Shown here one piece after another: positions 8,083 through 15,933 of a DNA stretch of 23,542 bases. The stretch is taken from assembly GCA_020354275.1 (NCBI GenBank), contig CP070645.1:917663-941204 (forward strand), written 5' to 3'. Within the stretch, counting starts at the first letter, position 1, and each line of letters starts with the position of its first letter. Origin of the DNA: Dehalococcoidales bacterium (GTDB taxonomy: Bacteria > Chloroflexota > Dehalococcoidia > Dehalococcoidales > UBA2162). Position numbers and translations under genes: made by a program. Below the pieces are notes generated by a model. That model was not told the origin of the DNA and searched no databases. It was given only the letters and a program-made list of their open reading frames with translations.

Positions 8083-8787
8083 TTAATAGTTTTTGGCTGG
8101 GGCTGACAATACCTTGGCCTGTTTCAGGTTCTCACCTGCTGCCAGATGTGCCAAACGGGTAGGCTCGGGCAAACGGTAACCACGACAGCAAGACAGAACC
8201 CAGTGAATAGCCGTCGCCAAATCAACCTTGTGCCCGATTGATACATATACTGGCTTTATCCTGCGTTTGGTCCGCAGAACCACTCCTATGATTTCCCCGC
8301 TATCTGTAATTCCTTCATAGTTACCTGCTTCATCACCCGGCGCCACATGACTGCCGCAGAGCAGTGATTTGGCACAACCAATGGTTGGGGTATCCAGGAA
8401 TAACCCCAGGTGAGAAGCAAGACCAAACCGCCGGGGATGGGCAATCCCCTGACCGTCTACCAGTACCAGGTCAGGGTTGATGCTAAGTTTTTCACAGGCT
8501 CTGAGTATAACCGGCAACTCCCGGAAGGATAGAAGCCCGGGTATGTAGGGGAACCCGAGTTCTTCCTCAGCTATGCCCACTTCCACCACTTCAAGCTCCG
8601 GGTATTTCAATACCACTACCGCCCCAGCAGCAATCCCTGCATCTCTCTTCACCGACATATCGACACCGGCAATGAAATGAGGCACACCAAGCTCATTATT
8701 CCGGGAAACGCGTAGAGCCAGTTGAAGCTGTTGTTCTTTGGCTTCCGTAGTAGTAAGCTGCCAGTCATGTAGTCTCTCTATCCTCAT
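8083..8787 (-). CDS. nfi: Endonuclease V
   Basis: A 234-residue deoxyinosine-specific endonuclease that nicks DNA near hypoxanthine and other deaminated bases. With the ATG at 8787 as start, the three Mg2+ ligands fall at D43 (AGVDMS), E90 (LLSFRE) and D111 (VDGQG). The family motifs PYIPG (80-84), DGQGIAHPRRFGLASHLG, GCAKS, PVYVSIGHKV and YRLPEPTRLAH are all present, so it should be active. An upstream TTG (8823) is in frame but lies inside the predicted -35 box, so it cannot be the start. No Shine-Dalgarno is needed if the mRNA is leaderless, as the promoter position suggests. Confidence 0.95.
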   Translation of the reverse strand: MRIERLHDWQLTTTEAKEQQLQLALRVSRNNELGVPHFIAGVDMSVKRDAGIAAGAVVVLKYPELEVVEVGIAEEELGFPYIPGLLSFRELPVILRACEKLSINPDLVLVDGQGIAHPRRFGLASHLGLFLDTPTIGCAKSLLCGSHVAPGDEAGNYEGITDSGEIIGVVLRTKRRIKPVYVSIGHKVDLATAIHWVLSCCRGYRLPEPTRLAHLAAGENLKQAKVLSAPAKNY

Positions 8788-8794
8788 ACCACCG

Positions 8795-8823
8795 ATTATA
8801 ATGGTAGAATAATCTATTGACAA
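8795..8823 (-). promoter_or_regulatory. nfi promoter, predicted leaderless
   Basis: On the minus strand TTGTCA (8823-8818), a 17-base spacer and perfect TATAAT (8800-8795) give 11 of 12 consensus matches. Seven bases separate the -10 box from the ATG at 8787, placing +1 at or one base before the start codon. Confidence 0.75.
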
Positions 8824-8835
8824 ATAATAATACTA

Positions 8836-8864
8836 TTGACAGCCGTTTACTTATAGCGCATAAT
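8836..8864 (+). promoter_or_regulatory. rpsP operon promoter
   Basis: Perfect TTGACA (8836-8841), a 17-base spacer and CATAAT (8859-8864) match the housekeeping sigma factor consensus at 11 of 12 positions. The predicted leader is about 36 bases and contains the Shine-Dalgarno GAGGT (8894-8898). It is back-to-back with the nfi promoter, with 12 bases between the -35 boxes. Confidence 0.75.
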
Positions 8865-8906
8865 AGCGCATATCGTCTTTTTATTCTAGAATTGAGGTTA
8901 ACCAGA

Positions 8907-9176
8907 ATGGTAAAAATCAGGCTAAGGCGTACAGGTACCAAAAACAGCCCGAGCTACCGGATAGTAGTTGTCGATTCTAGGGCACCCCGCGATGGCAGAT
9001 TTATTGAAGTAATCGGGCACTACAACCCGCTAACCGACCCGATTACAGTTGATATTAATGAAGAACAAGCACTCCATTGGCTCAGGCAAGGAGCCCAGCC
9101 AACGGCTACTGCTGCAAGATTACTAACAAAAACAGGCATCGCCGAAAAGTTCAAGACTATCAAGGAGAAAACATGA
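8907..9176 (+). CDS. rpsP: 30S ribosomal protein S16
   Basis: An 89-residue basic protein of normal S16 length. It begins MVKIRLRRTGTKNSPSYRIV and contains the conserved PRDGRFIEVIGHYNP segment, both diagnostic of S16, which helps assemble the 30S body. The ATG at 8907 follows GAGGT (8894-8898) by 8 bases; the frame extends to 8817 but only through promoter DNA. Its stop overlaps the khpA start (ATGA), so the two are translationally coupled, as is common for rpsP and its KH-protein neighbour. Confidence 0.98.
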   Translation: MVKIRLRRTGTKNSPSYRIVVVDSRAPRDGRFIEVIGHYNPLTDPITVDINEEQALHWLRQGAQPTATAARLLTKTGIAEKFKTIKEKT

Positions 9177-9400
9177 AAGAACTAATCGAATTTATCGCTA
9201 AATCCATTGTCAATGCCCCTGATGCGGTGGTAGTCACCGAAGAAGAGAACGAGCAAGGCATCACGCTTAAACTACAGGTTGCCGATGATGATAAAGGCAG
9301 GGTAATTGGTAAGCAAGGGCGTATTGCCGAAGCTATGCGAACCCTGGTCAGGGTAAAGGCAGCAAAAACAGGCACCAGAGCTATTCTCGAGATTATATAG
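9173..9400 (+). CDS. khpA: KhpA-type KH-domain RNA-binding protein
   Basis: A 75-residue single KH-domain protein. The GxxG RNA-binding loop is GKQG at 46-49 in RVIGKQGRIAEAMRTLV. KhpA proteins (formerly YlqC or UPF0109) bind RNA with the partner KhpB/Jag and influence cell division and small RNAs in Firmicutes. The ATG overlaps the rpsP stop, and AAGGAG (9162-9167) precedes it by 5 bases. Position between rpsP and rimM is the classic context, but here two propeller genes intervene before rimM. Confidence 0.95.
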   Translation: MKELIEFIAKSIVNAPDAVVVTEEENEQGITLKLQVADDDKGRVIGKQGRIAEAMRTLVRVKAAKTGTRAILEII

Positions 9401-9461
9401 TTATTATCTCGAGGCACCTACCTATCTGGTATTAATTCCTGAGACAGTTGAACCTACCGCA

Positions 9462-9497
9462 GGGCTCTCTGGAATAAGAGCATTCCAAAAAAAGCCC
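9462..9497. repeat. Interrupted hairpin between khpA and the first propeller gene
   Basis: GGGCT (9462-9466) pairs with AGCCC (9493-9497), and inside them TGGAAT pairs with ATTCCA around a 6-base loop. The right arm carries a run of A bases rather than a following T run, so it is not a standard terminator in either direction. It may end or weaken transcription out of rpsP-khpA, but that is inference. Confidence 0.35.
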
Positions 9498-9562
9498 ACC
9501 CCTACTTAGTAATTAGGTGTCCAACTATATTTTATTGCTGCCAGCGGAAGTGGAGGTCAGCC

Positions 9563-11035
9563 ATAAAAGGCGAGCGTAAAAGGCTGGAAAACAGGCTGCA
9601 TTCTTTCCAAGAATCGGTACCCGAGGCTGACTCCTGGGTTATTTGCCCTGTCTGCCATCAACCCAATACAGCAGGAACCCGGTTTTGTGAGCATTGCTGG
9701 GGTGCTATGATCCATTCGGATAGCCCGGAACTTTCCTTCGAGGAAATGAAGGAAGTCGTAACCAAAAGAGTAGCCTACCTCAAACGTAGAAGGACAATCA
9801 AGGTATCAGTTATTGGCACTGTTTCGGCAATAGTCCTGACGGCTATTATTTATCCCACCCTGTACTTTTCCACCGGTGTATTGTTTAGGCCGCCTGCGGG
9901 TTTAAACTCGAACTCTCCACCAGGGCAATGGACCATGTTCCACCACGATCTAGAACACTCGGGTAGTGCCGATTCAACCAGTACCGTACCCCAGGGGACG
10001 ATAAAATGGACATTCCCCACCGGTGCTGCCATCCACTCGTCACCGGCTATAGCCAATGGCACCGTTTATTTTGGCTCCCAGAACAACAAACTCTACGCTT
10101 TAGATGCTGATACCGGTGAAAAGCGCTGGGAGTTCGAGACCGGTAGCTGGGTTGAATCCTCACCGGCTATTGCCAATGGCGTTGTCTACTGCGGCTCCAA
10201 CGATGGTAACATGTATGCTATCGACGCGGAGACCGGTGAAACCATCTGGGTTTTCGAGACTGCCTATCCCATCATATCATCACCAGCAGTAGCCGGAGAT
10301 ATGGTCTATTTCGGGGCTGATGATTATTACATCTACGCCCTGAACGCCAACGATGGAACAGAAGTCTGGAAATTCTATACCGGTAGCCATGTTACCTCAT
10401 CTCCAGCAGTGCGCAACGGCATCGTCTACATCGGGACCAACGGCAACTACCTCTACACACTACACGCGATCGATGGAAGACGCATCCTCCGCTATAAGTC
10501 ACATTACCCCGGGTTCTCTTCGCCAGTACTAAGCAATGATACTATCTACTTCAGCGGTTCCAGTGGCCGTATATACGCCGTAGATGCTGATGCCCGGAGC
10601 TGGCCCCGCGAACATGAATTCAGGCCCATGTGGACGCAGATTTACGCATGGGGTATACCGGGTATTCCCGCACCCCCACTGCAATCCGGCTTCTTATGGC
10701 AACTTAGGATAAGCAGGTCAGCAACAACATCGCCGGCGATAGCTGGCAACAACCTGTATATCTGCACCGGCGAAAAGCTAATAGCAGTGAACCTGGAAAG
10801 CCAGGAGAAAGCCTGGGAATTTAAAACGGGAGACTCGGTCTGGTCGTCACCGGCCGTCGCCAATAGTTACGTATATATTGGCAGCAATGACTACCGCTTG
10901 TATGCCATCGACGCTGCTACCGGAGAAGAAGCCTGGCATATCAGCACCGAAGGCAAAATCACGTCATCTCCAGCAGTAGCTGATGGTATAATTTATGTAG
11001 GCTCACATGATGGCAAGCTCTATGCCATCGAGTAG
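9563..11035 (+). CDS. Zinc-ribbon, membrane-anchored PQQ-like beta-propeller protein, copy 1 (ATA start proposed)
   Basis: From the proposed ATA start at 9563 it has 490 residues. An N-terminal charged helix (1-24) leads to a zinc ribbon with C28, C31, C42 and C45, then a basic stretch (KRRR) and one membrane helix (about 81-102). After WTMF-type sequence comes a propeller of eight repeats, each with SSPA..NG.VYFGS..G.LYA.DA.TGE..W. The fifth repeat has a long insertion (about 35 residues). The ribbon should be cytosolic and the propeller outside, a layout like a membrane-tethered BamB-like scaffold; the function is unknown. A start at ATG 9707 would delete the zinc ribbon. GGAGG (9552-9556) is 6 bases before ATA, and no ATG, GTG or TTG lies in this frame before 9707. 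Copy 2 follows in tandem. Confidence 0.85.
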   Translation: MKGERKRLENRLHSFQESVPEADSWVICPVCHQPNTAGTRFCEHCWGAMIHSDSPELSFEEMKEVVTKRVAYLKRRRTIKVSVIGTVSAIVLTAIIYPTLYFSTGVLFRPPAGLNSNSPPGQWTMFHHDLEHSGSADSTSTVPQGTIKWTFPTGAAIHSSPAIANGTVYFGSQNNKLYALDADTGEKRWEFETGSWVESSPAIANGVVYCGSNDGNMYAIDAETGETIWVFETAYPIISSPAVAGDMVYFGADDYYIYALNANDGTEVWKFYTGSHVTSSPAVRNGIVYIGTNGNYLYTLHAIDGRRILRYKSHYPGFSSPVLSNDTIYFSGSSGRIYAVDADARSWPREHEFRPMWTQIYAWGIPGIPAPPLQSGFLWQLRISRSATTSPAIAGNNLYICTGEKLIAVNLESQEKAWEFKTGDSVWSSPAVANSYVYIGSNDYRLYAIDAATGEEAWHISTEGKITSSPAVADGIIYVGSHDGKLYAIE

Positions 11036-11105
11036 CGTAAGGTATTTATAAAACCGGTAACGAAATAATGAAATATAGTATAATATATGGTCAAGGAGGC
11101 CAGCC

Positions 11106-12578
11106 ATTAAAGACGAACTGAAAAATTTAGAAACAAGGCTGCAGTCACTGGAAGACTCGACACCTGAAGCCGACTCCTGGGTGATCTGCCCCGTATGCCA
11201 TCAACCTAATCCCGCAGGGACGCGCTCCTGTGAACACTGCTGGGGTGCCTTCATCCACGAGGACAGCCCGGTACTGTCTTTTCAGGAAATGAAAGACGAG
11301 GTAGCCAGGAAGATAGACTACCTTAAACGTAAAAGGAAAATCACAAGGTTAGGTGGTAGTCTGGTCTCCCTTGTTGTCCTGACCGCTATAACATTACCCA
11401 CCCTGTACTTTTCAACCGGTGTATTATTCAAACCGCCGGAAGACCTAAACTCCGACTCACCGCCCGGGCAATGGACCATGTTCCGTCACGATATAGAACG
11501 CTCAGGTAGCGCCGACTCGGCTACTACCGTACCGCAGGGGACGGTAAAATGGGTCTTCCCCACAGGCGGTCCCATCCACTCATCACCAGCGGTAGTTAAC
11601 GGTACCGTCTACTTCGGCTCACAGGACCACAAGCTCTATGCCCTTGATGCCGATACCGGTGAAAAGCTCTGGGAATTCCAGGCAGGCAGCTGGGTTGACT
11701 CGTCACCAGCTATTGCCGACGGCGTTGTCTACTTCGGCTCCAATGACGGTAACATGTATGCCGTCGATGCCGATACCGGTGAAATGATCTGGGTCTTCGA
11801 GACCCCCTATCCTATCTCATCATCACCAGCAATTGCCGGTGACATGATATACTTTGGCGCTGATGACTATAATATCTACGCCCTGAACATCCAGAATGGC
11901 AGACCGGTATGGAAGTTTTACGCCAGCAGCCACGTTACCACATCGCCGGCAGTTTACAACGGAATCGTTTACATCGGTACCAACGGCAACTACCTATACA
12001 CCCTGCACGCCCTTGACGGAAGGCGTATCCTCCGCTTTAAGTCCCACTACCCCGGCTTCTCCTCACCGGCCATAAGCGATGATGTTATATATTTTACCAA
12101 TGTCAACGGCTATTTATACGCCGTAGACCATGATGCCAGGAGTTACCCCAGGGAACATGAAATCAAACCCCTGTGGAGCCAGCTATGGGTACTGGGTATT
12201 CCCGGCGTTCCTCAACCCCCCCTGCAATCCGGATTCCTGTGGCGGGCCCGGCTTTATAAAGGAATGACTTCATCCCCGGTAATAGCAGAAGATCACCTTT
12301 ACATCGGCTCGGACAGGTATTTACTGGCCCTGGACATACATACCCAGGAGAAAACCTGGCAATATAGAACCGGGGCATCAATCCGGTCCTCACCAGCAGT
12401 AGCCGGTGATACAGTATTTGTCGGCAGCCAGGACGGCCGGATTTACGCTATCGATGCTACCACCGGTGAAAAGCTATGGGATGTCGCCACTGAAGACAAG
12501 ATTACATCGTCACCGGCGGTAGCCAACGGCACGGTCTATATCGGGTCCTATGACGGCAACCTCTATGCCATCGAGTAG
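11106..12578 (+). CDS. Zinc-ribbon, membrane-anchored PQQ-like beta-propeller protein, copy 2 (ATT start proposed)
   Basis: A 490-residue tandem paralog of the preceding gene, exactly equal in length when counted from ATT at 11106. It has the same order: helix (IKDELKNLETRLQSLEDS), zinc ribbon C28-C31-C42-C45, membrane helix (about 80-102) and eight propeller repeats with the insertion in repeat 5. Many codon differences between the copies are silent, showing that the upstream part is translated protein. AAGGAGG (11093-11099) stands 6 bases before ATT. A GTG at 11181 is in frame but has no Shine-Dalgarno and removes the conserved helix. A TATAAT at 11079-11084 could start a short transcript, but no matching -35 is seen. 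The last codon is 29 bases before rimM, so the two are probably co-transcribed. The biological role is unknown. Confidence 0.85.
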   Translation: MKDELKNLETRLQSLEDSTPEADSWVICPVCHQPNPAGTRSCEHCWGAFIHEDSPVLSFQEMKDEVARKIDYLKRKRKITRLGGSLVSLVVLTAITLPTLYFSTGVLFKPPEDLNSDSPPGQWTMFRHDIERSGSADSATTVPQGTVKWVFPTGGPIHSSPAVVNGTVYFGSQDHKLYALDADTGEKLWEFQAGSWVDSSPAIADGVVYFGSNDGNMYAVDADTGEMIWVFETPYPISSSPAIAGDMIYFGADDYNIYALNIQNGRPVWKFYASSHVTTSPAVYNGIVYIGTNGNYLYTLHALDGRRILRFKSHYPGFSSPAISDDVIYFTNVNGYLYAVDHDARSYPREHEIKPLWSQLWVLGIPGVPQPPLQSGFLWRARLYKGMTSSPVIAEDHLYIGSDRYLLALDIHTQEKTWQYRTGASIRSSPAVAGDTVFVGSQDGRIYAIDATTGEKLWDVATEDKITSSPAVANGTVYIGSYDGNLYAIE

Positions 12579-12607
12579 GGCAAGATATCGCTATATCCGG
12601 TAATCAA

Positions 12608-13120
12608 ATGGACTATATAACTATCGGTAGAATCATAGCTACCCAGGGTGTCAAAGGAAAACTGAAGCTGGAAGTGACCACCGACTTTCCGCAACGCTTT
12701 AAACCTTCTGGCCGCGTTTATATCGACCGGCAAGCAGCCGATATCGAGAGTGTTGAGTGGCACAAGGGAACAGCAATTATCAAGCTTGACACCATAAACA
12801 GCCTCGAAGAGGCGAAGAAGACGGTCGGGAAAATGATAGAAATTGACGAAAGCCAGCTGTGGCCCCTTTCTGAAGGAGAATACTACCAGTTTCAAATCAT
12901 CGGGCTTGAGGTCTGGACAACCAACGGGGAACTGCTGGGAAAGGTCAGCCAGGTTCTAAATACACCAAGTAATGATAATTATGTAGTCAGCAGCGCCAAT
13001 GAAGAGATTCTTATCCCGGCTATCGAGGATGTCATCGTATCTATCGAGCCGGAAAAAGGATATATGACAATCGAGCCCATCGAGGGCCTGCTTAATTTAA
13101 ACAGAAAAGCGGCCAAATGA
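12608..13120 (+). CDS. rimM: Ribosome maturation factor RimM
   Basis: A 170-residue protein of normal length. The RimM N-terminal beta-barrel (about 1-88) starts with YITIGRIIATQGVKGKLKLE and includes SLEEAKKTVGKMIEI; the PRC-barrel (about 90-165) has the conserved GEYYQFQIIGLEV, DNYVV, ILIPAIEDVIVSI run. RimM binds S19 and aids maturation of the 30S head. The start has only a weak Shine-Dalgarno, so translation may depend on read-through from the propeller gene 29 bases upstream. In many bacteria trmD follows; here the next gene is the convergent atpC, so trmD is elsewhere. Confidence 0.95.
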   Translation: MDYITIGRIIATQGVKGKLKLEVTTDFPQRFKPSGRVYIDRQAADIESVEWHKGTAIIKLDTINSLEEAKKTVGKMIEIDESQLWPLSEGEYYQFQIIGLEVWTTNGELLGKVSQVLNTPSNDNYVVSSANEEILIPAIEDVIVSIEPEKGYMTIEPIEGLLNLNRKAAK

Positions 13121-13131
13121 ACCGACCGCTT
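13107..13131 (-). terminator. Possible terminator of the atp operon
   Basis: On the minus strand AAGCGG pairs with CCGCTT around a 13-base loop and is followed by TTCTGTTT. It starts about 28 bases after the atpC stop and overlaps the rimM stop on the other strand. The stem is short and the T tract is broken, so the call is tentative. Confidence 0.35.
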
Positions 13132-13159
13132 AACAAACCTGTTGTTCTCTGGTTAGACT

Positions 13160-13579
13160 TCAGCTCCCACGCCTTCTCCTCCTCTTCTCCCCTACTTTCA
13201 GACGTGCCAGCGAACGACGCAGTGCTGCCTCGGCCTGGGCCACATCAACCTCCGGTGTACGGCGTTTGAGCTGTTCCTCAGCCCGGCGCTTGGCGTCCTC
13301 AGCCCTGGTGATATCGATTTCTTCAGCCCTTTCAGCAGCATCGGCCAGTACAATAACACGGTCAGGCCGTACCTCAAGGAAACCACCGGTAATAACCAGG
13401 GAGAACTCCTGTGCCCCCTTCCTGACCAGCAACTCCCCCACCTGCAAAGTGGTCATCAATGGCGTATGATGGGGAAGGATACCCAGCTGGCCTTCTATGC
13501 CAGGAGCAATAACGATATCTACATCATCTGAGTAGACCACCCGTTCAGCACTGACGACATCAAGTTTCAGGGTTGACAT
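13160..13579 (-). CDS. atpC: ATP synthase epsilon subunit
   Basis: A 139-residue F1 central-stalk subunit. Residues 1-85 form the beta-sandwich domain with the conserved APGIEGQLGILPHHTPLMT and ITGGFLEV segments. Residues 88-130 form the helical hairpin (ERAEEIDITRAEDAKRRAEE, then a second helix), which in other species can inhibit ATP hydrolysis. The tail ends KRRRRRGS, an arginine-rich end that is longer than usual. The ATG at 13579 lies 3 bases after the atpD stop, so it is likely translated by coupling. Confidence 0.96.
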   Translation of the reverse strand: MSTLKLDVVSAERVVYSDDVDIVIAPGIEGQLGILPHHTPLMTTLQVGELLVRKGAQEFSLVITGGFLEVRPDRVIVLADAAERAEEIDITRAEDAKRRAEEQLKRRTPEVDVAQAEAALRRSLARLKVGEKRRRRRGS

Positions 13580-13582
13580 AGT

Positions 13583-14974
13583 CTATGCCTCCATTCCCTT
13601 GGCCTTCTCCACCGCTTCGTCAATAGTCCCCACCATATAAAATGCCTGCTCCGGCAGGGCATCATGCTGACCGTCCAGAATTTCCTTGAAACCGCGTACT
13701 GTTTCTCCCACCGGTACATACCGGCCTTCCTGTTGGGTAAACACCTCGGCAACAAACATCGGCTGTGAGGAAAACCTCTGTATCTTACGGGCCCTGGCCA
13801 CAGTTACCTTGTCCTCATCACTCAGTTCTTCAATACCCAGTATGGCAATTACATCCTGAAGGTCTTTATAACGCTGCAGCACCTGCTGCACACCACGGGC
13901 GACCCTGTAATGCTCCTCACCAACAACATTGGGGTCGAGTATCCGGGAGGTTGAAGTCAGCGGGTCAACCGCCGGATAAATACCCTGCTCAAATATTGCC
14001 CTTTCCAGTGCAATAACGGCATCAAGGTGACCGAATGTCGTGGCCACTCCCGGGTCAGTATAATCATCAGCGGGAACATAAACCGCCTGGAACGATGTAA
14101 TTGACCCCTGCTTGGTGGATGTAATCCTCTCTTCAAGCTCTCCCACCTCAGTCGCCAGGGTAGGCTGATAGCCCACCGCCGAAGGCATTCGCCCCAGAAG
14201 CGCCGATACCTCCATCCCGGCCAGGGTGTAACGATAGATATTATCAATAAACAGCAGGACGTCCTGACGCTCGACATCACGGAAATACTCCGCCATAGTC
14301 AGTCCGGTCAACCCCACGCTGAAACGGACCGCCGGCGGTTCATTCATCTGGCCGAAGACCAGAACGGTCTTGTCAATGACCCCCGATTCCTTCATTTCAT
14401 TCCACAGGTCATTACCCTCACGGGACCTTTCGCCGATTCCGGTAAAAACAGAAAACCCTCCGTGCTCAGTGGCTATATTACGGATGAGCTCCTGGATAAT
14501 GACCGTTTTACCAACCCCGGCACCGCCGTAAGCACCCACCTTGCCCCCTTTGGTAAAAGGAGTAATCAGGTCGATAATCTTGAGCCCGGTCTCAAGCATC
14601 TCGGTGGTAGTTTCCTGCTCCTCAATACTGGGGGGTGAGCGGTGTATTGGCCACTTCTCATCTGTTTTAACCTCACCAAGGTTATCCAGTGGCAACCCCA
14701 TAACATCGAACAAACGGCCCAGGGTAGCCTTACCCACCGGCACACTTACCGGAGCGCCTGTATCCACAGCCTCAGTGCCCCTGGCCAGCCCTTCCGTAGG
14801 CGATAACGAAAGACATCGCACCCAGTTATTACCGATATGCTCCTGGGCTTCCAGCACGATCTTGCCACTATCACTACCAATCTCAATAGCATTATGCAGT
14901 GCCGGCAATGACTCTGGCGGGAATTCTAAATCAACAACCGTGCCTATTACCTGCACTACTTTACCACTGGCCAT
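13583..14974 (-). CDS. atpD: ATP synthase beta subunit
   Basis: The 463-residue catalytic subunit of F1. The Walker A motif is GGAGVGKT (150-157), the catalytic glutamate is in GERSREGND (E182), and Walker B is in DVLLFIDNIYR. The DELSEED-loop equivalent near the C-terminus is EELSDED. All catalytic residues look intact, and the length is normal. GAGGTG stands 4 bases before the ATG at 14974. It is separated from atpG by 94 bases with no clear extra gene. Confidence 0.98.
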   Translation of the reverse strand: MASGKVVQVIGTVVDLEFPPESLPALHNAIEIGSDSGKIVLEAQEHIGNNWVRCLSLSPTEGLARGTEAVDTGAPVSVPVGKATLGRLFDVMGLPLDNLGEVKTDEKWPIHRSPPSIEEQETTTEMLETGLKIIDLITPFTKGGKVGAYGGAGVGKTVIIQELIRNIATEHGGFSVFTGIGERSREGNDLWNEMKESGVIDKTVLVFGQMNEPPAVRFSVGLTGLTMAEYFRDVERQDVLLFIDNIYRYTLAGMEVSALLGRMPSAVGYQPTLATEVGELEERITSTKQGSITSFQAVYVPADDYTDPGVATTFGHLDAVIALERAIFEQGIYPAVDPLTSTSRILDPNVVGEEHYRVARGVQQVLQRYKDLQDVIAILGIEELSDEDKVTVARARKIQRFSSQPMFVAEVFTQQEGRYVPVGETVRGFKEILDGQHDALPEQAFYMVGTIDEAVEKAKGMEA

Positions 14975-15068
14975 TTTTCACCTCGCTGATTTCACCTTAA
15001 TTCGAATTGGCCCCAATAAACATTCCGGTAGGTTCACCATGACTACCAAATGTCAAAATACCTATACC

Positions 15069-15926
15069 TTAAGTTAAAGCGGCAACTCCGCCTACTATGT
15101 CAAGAAGCTCCTTGGTAATCGACTCCTGACGGGCCTTATTATATAGCAGAGTCAAATCATCAATCAGTTCCTTACCGTTCTCGGTGGCATTTCGCATGGC
15201 TACCATACGGGCGGACTGCTCGCTGGCAATCGCTTCCAGAATAGCATGGTAAACCTGCATTTCAACAAACCGCGGCAGTAACTCGGCCAGCACCACGTCG
15301 GAACTCGGTTCATAGATATAGTCTACGTTCTGTGCCTCAGGTATCTCCGCCGGTTCCACCGGCAGTAATGGTTGAACAACCGGTCTCTGTATCATGGTAG
15401 AGACAAAATGGGCATAGGATAGATAAGCGGCATCAATAACCCCGTTGGTGTAATCATCAATAATTATTCGTGATATCGGCAGGGTATCCAGCAAGCTGGG
15501 GTGGTCTCCCAGCCAGGTGAATTCAGCCTTAACATCCCGGCCCTGTCGTAGCATATAATCAAGCCCCTTGCGGCCGACGCAGATAACGGTCACCGGTATT
15601 TTCTGCTCCAGGATGAAACTGGCTGCCTGCCGGTTGACATTGGTATTTAAACCGCCACAAAGGCCTCTATCGGGAGTAATATGGACAATGGCTATTTTCG
15701 CCGGCGGCCGGCGCTGTAGTAACGGATGGGGGGCTCTGCTGTTTGTGGGCAAAGCCACCAGGTCAGCTATCACCTGACGGATCTTCTCAGAGTAAGGTCT
15801 TCCCGCCAGACCACGCTCCTGAGCACGCCTCATTTTGGATGTGGCAATCATCTCCATGGCCCGGGTGATCTTGATTATGTTTTGAACACCCCGCATCCGG
15901 CTGCGAATTACGCGTATATTAGCCAC
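15069..15926 (-). CDS. atpG: ATP synthase gamma subunit
   Basis: A 285-residue rotor subunit. It begins MANIRVIRSRMRGVQNIIKI (GTG start), followed by TRAMEMIATSKMRRAQ, the N-terminal coiled-coil helix that turns in the alpha3beta3 core. The Rossmann-like middle contains VHITPDRGLCGGLNTN. The C-terminal helix has the conserved ARMVAMRNATENG followed by LTLLYNKARQESITKELLDIVGG. It begins 7 bases after the atpA stop; AAGGAGG lies 12-18 bases before the GTG, somewhat far, with a nearer AAGGGG overlapping it. Confidence 0.97.
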   Translation of the reverse strand: MANIRVIRSRMRGVQNIIKITRAMEMIATSKMRRAQERGLAGRPYSEKIRQVIADLVALPTNSRAPHPLLQRRPPAKIAIVHITPDRGLCGGLNTNVNRQAASFILEQKIPVTVICVGRKGLDYMLRQGRDVKAEFTWLGDHPSLLDTLPISRIIIDDYTNGVIDAAYLSYAHFVSTMIQRPVVQPLLPVEPAEIPEAQNVDYIYEPSSDVVLAELLPRFVEMQVYHAILEAIASEQSARMVAMRNATENGKELIDDLTLLYNKARQESITKELLDIVGGVAALT

Positions 15927-15933
15927 CCCTTAC

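Noticed and set aside
8817..8906. Longer rpsP reading frame from 8817
   Set aside because: It contains the TTGACA and CATAAT boxes, and S16 proteins start with MVKIRL-like sequence.
11087..11110. Seven-codon mini-ORF (ATG...TAA) overlapping the ATT start of propeller copy 2
   Set aside because: It could be a coupling leader or a frameshift origin, but copy 1 has no equivalent ATG and CAT-TAA is a poor slip site.
10020..12570. Many short DNA repeats across the two propeller genes
   Set aside because: They follow the protein blade repeats and the gene duplication; they are coding, not an array or mobile element.
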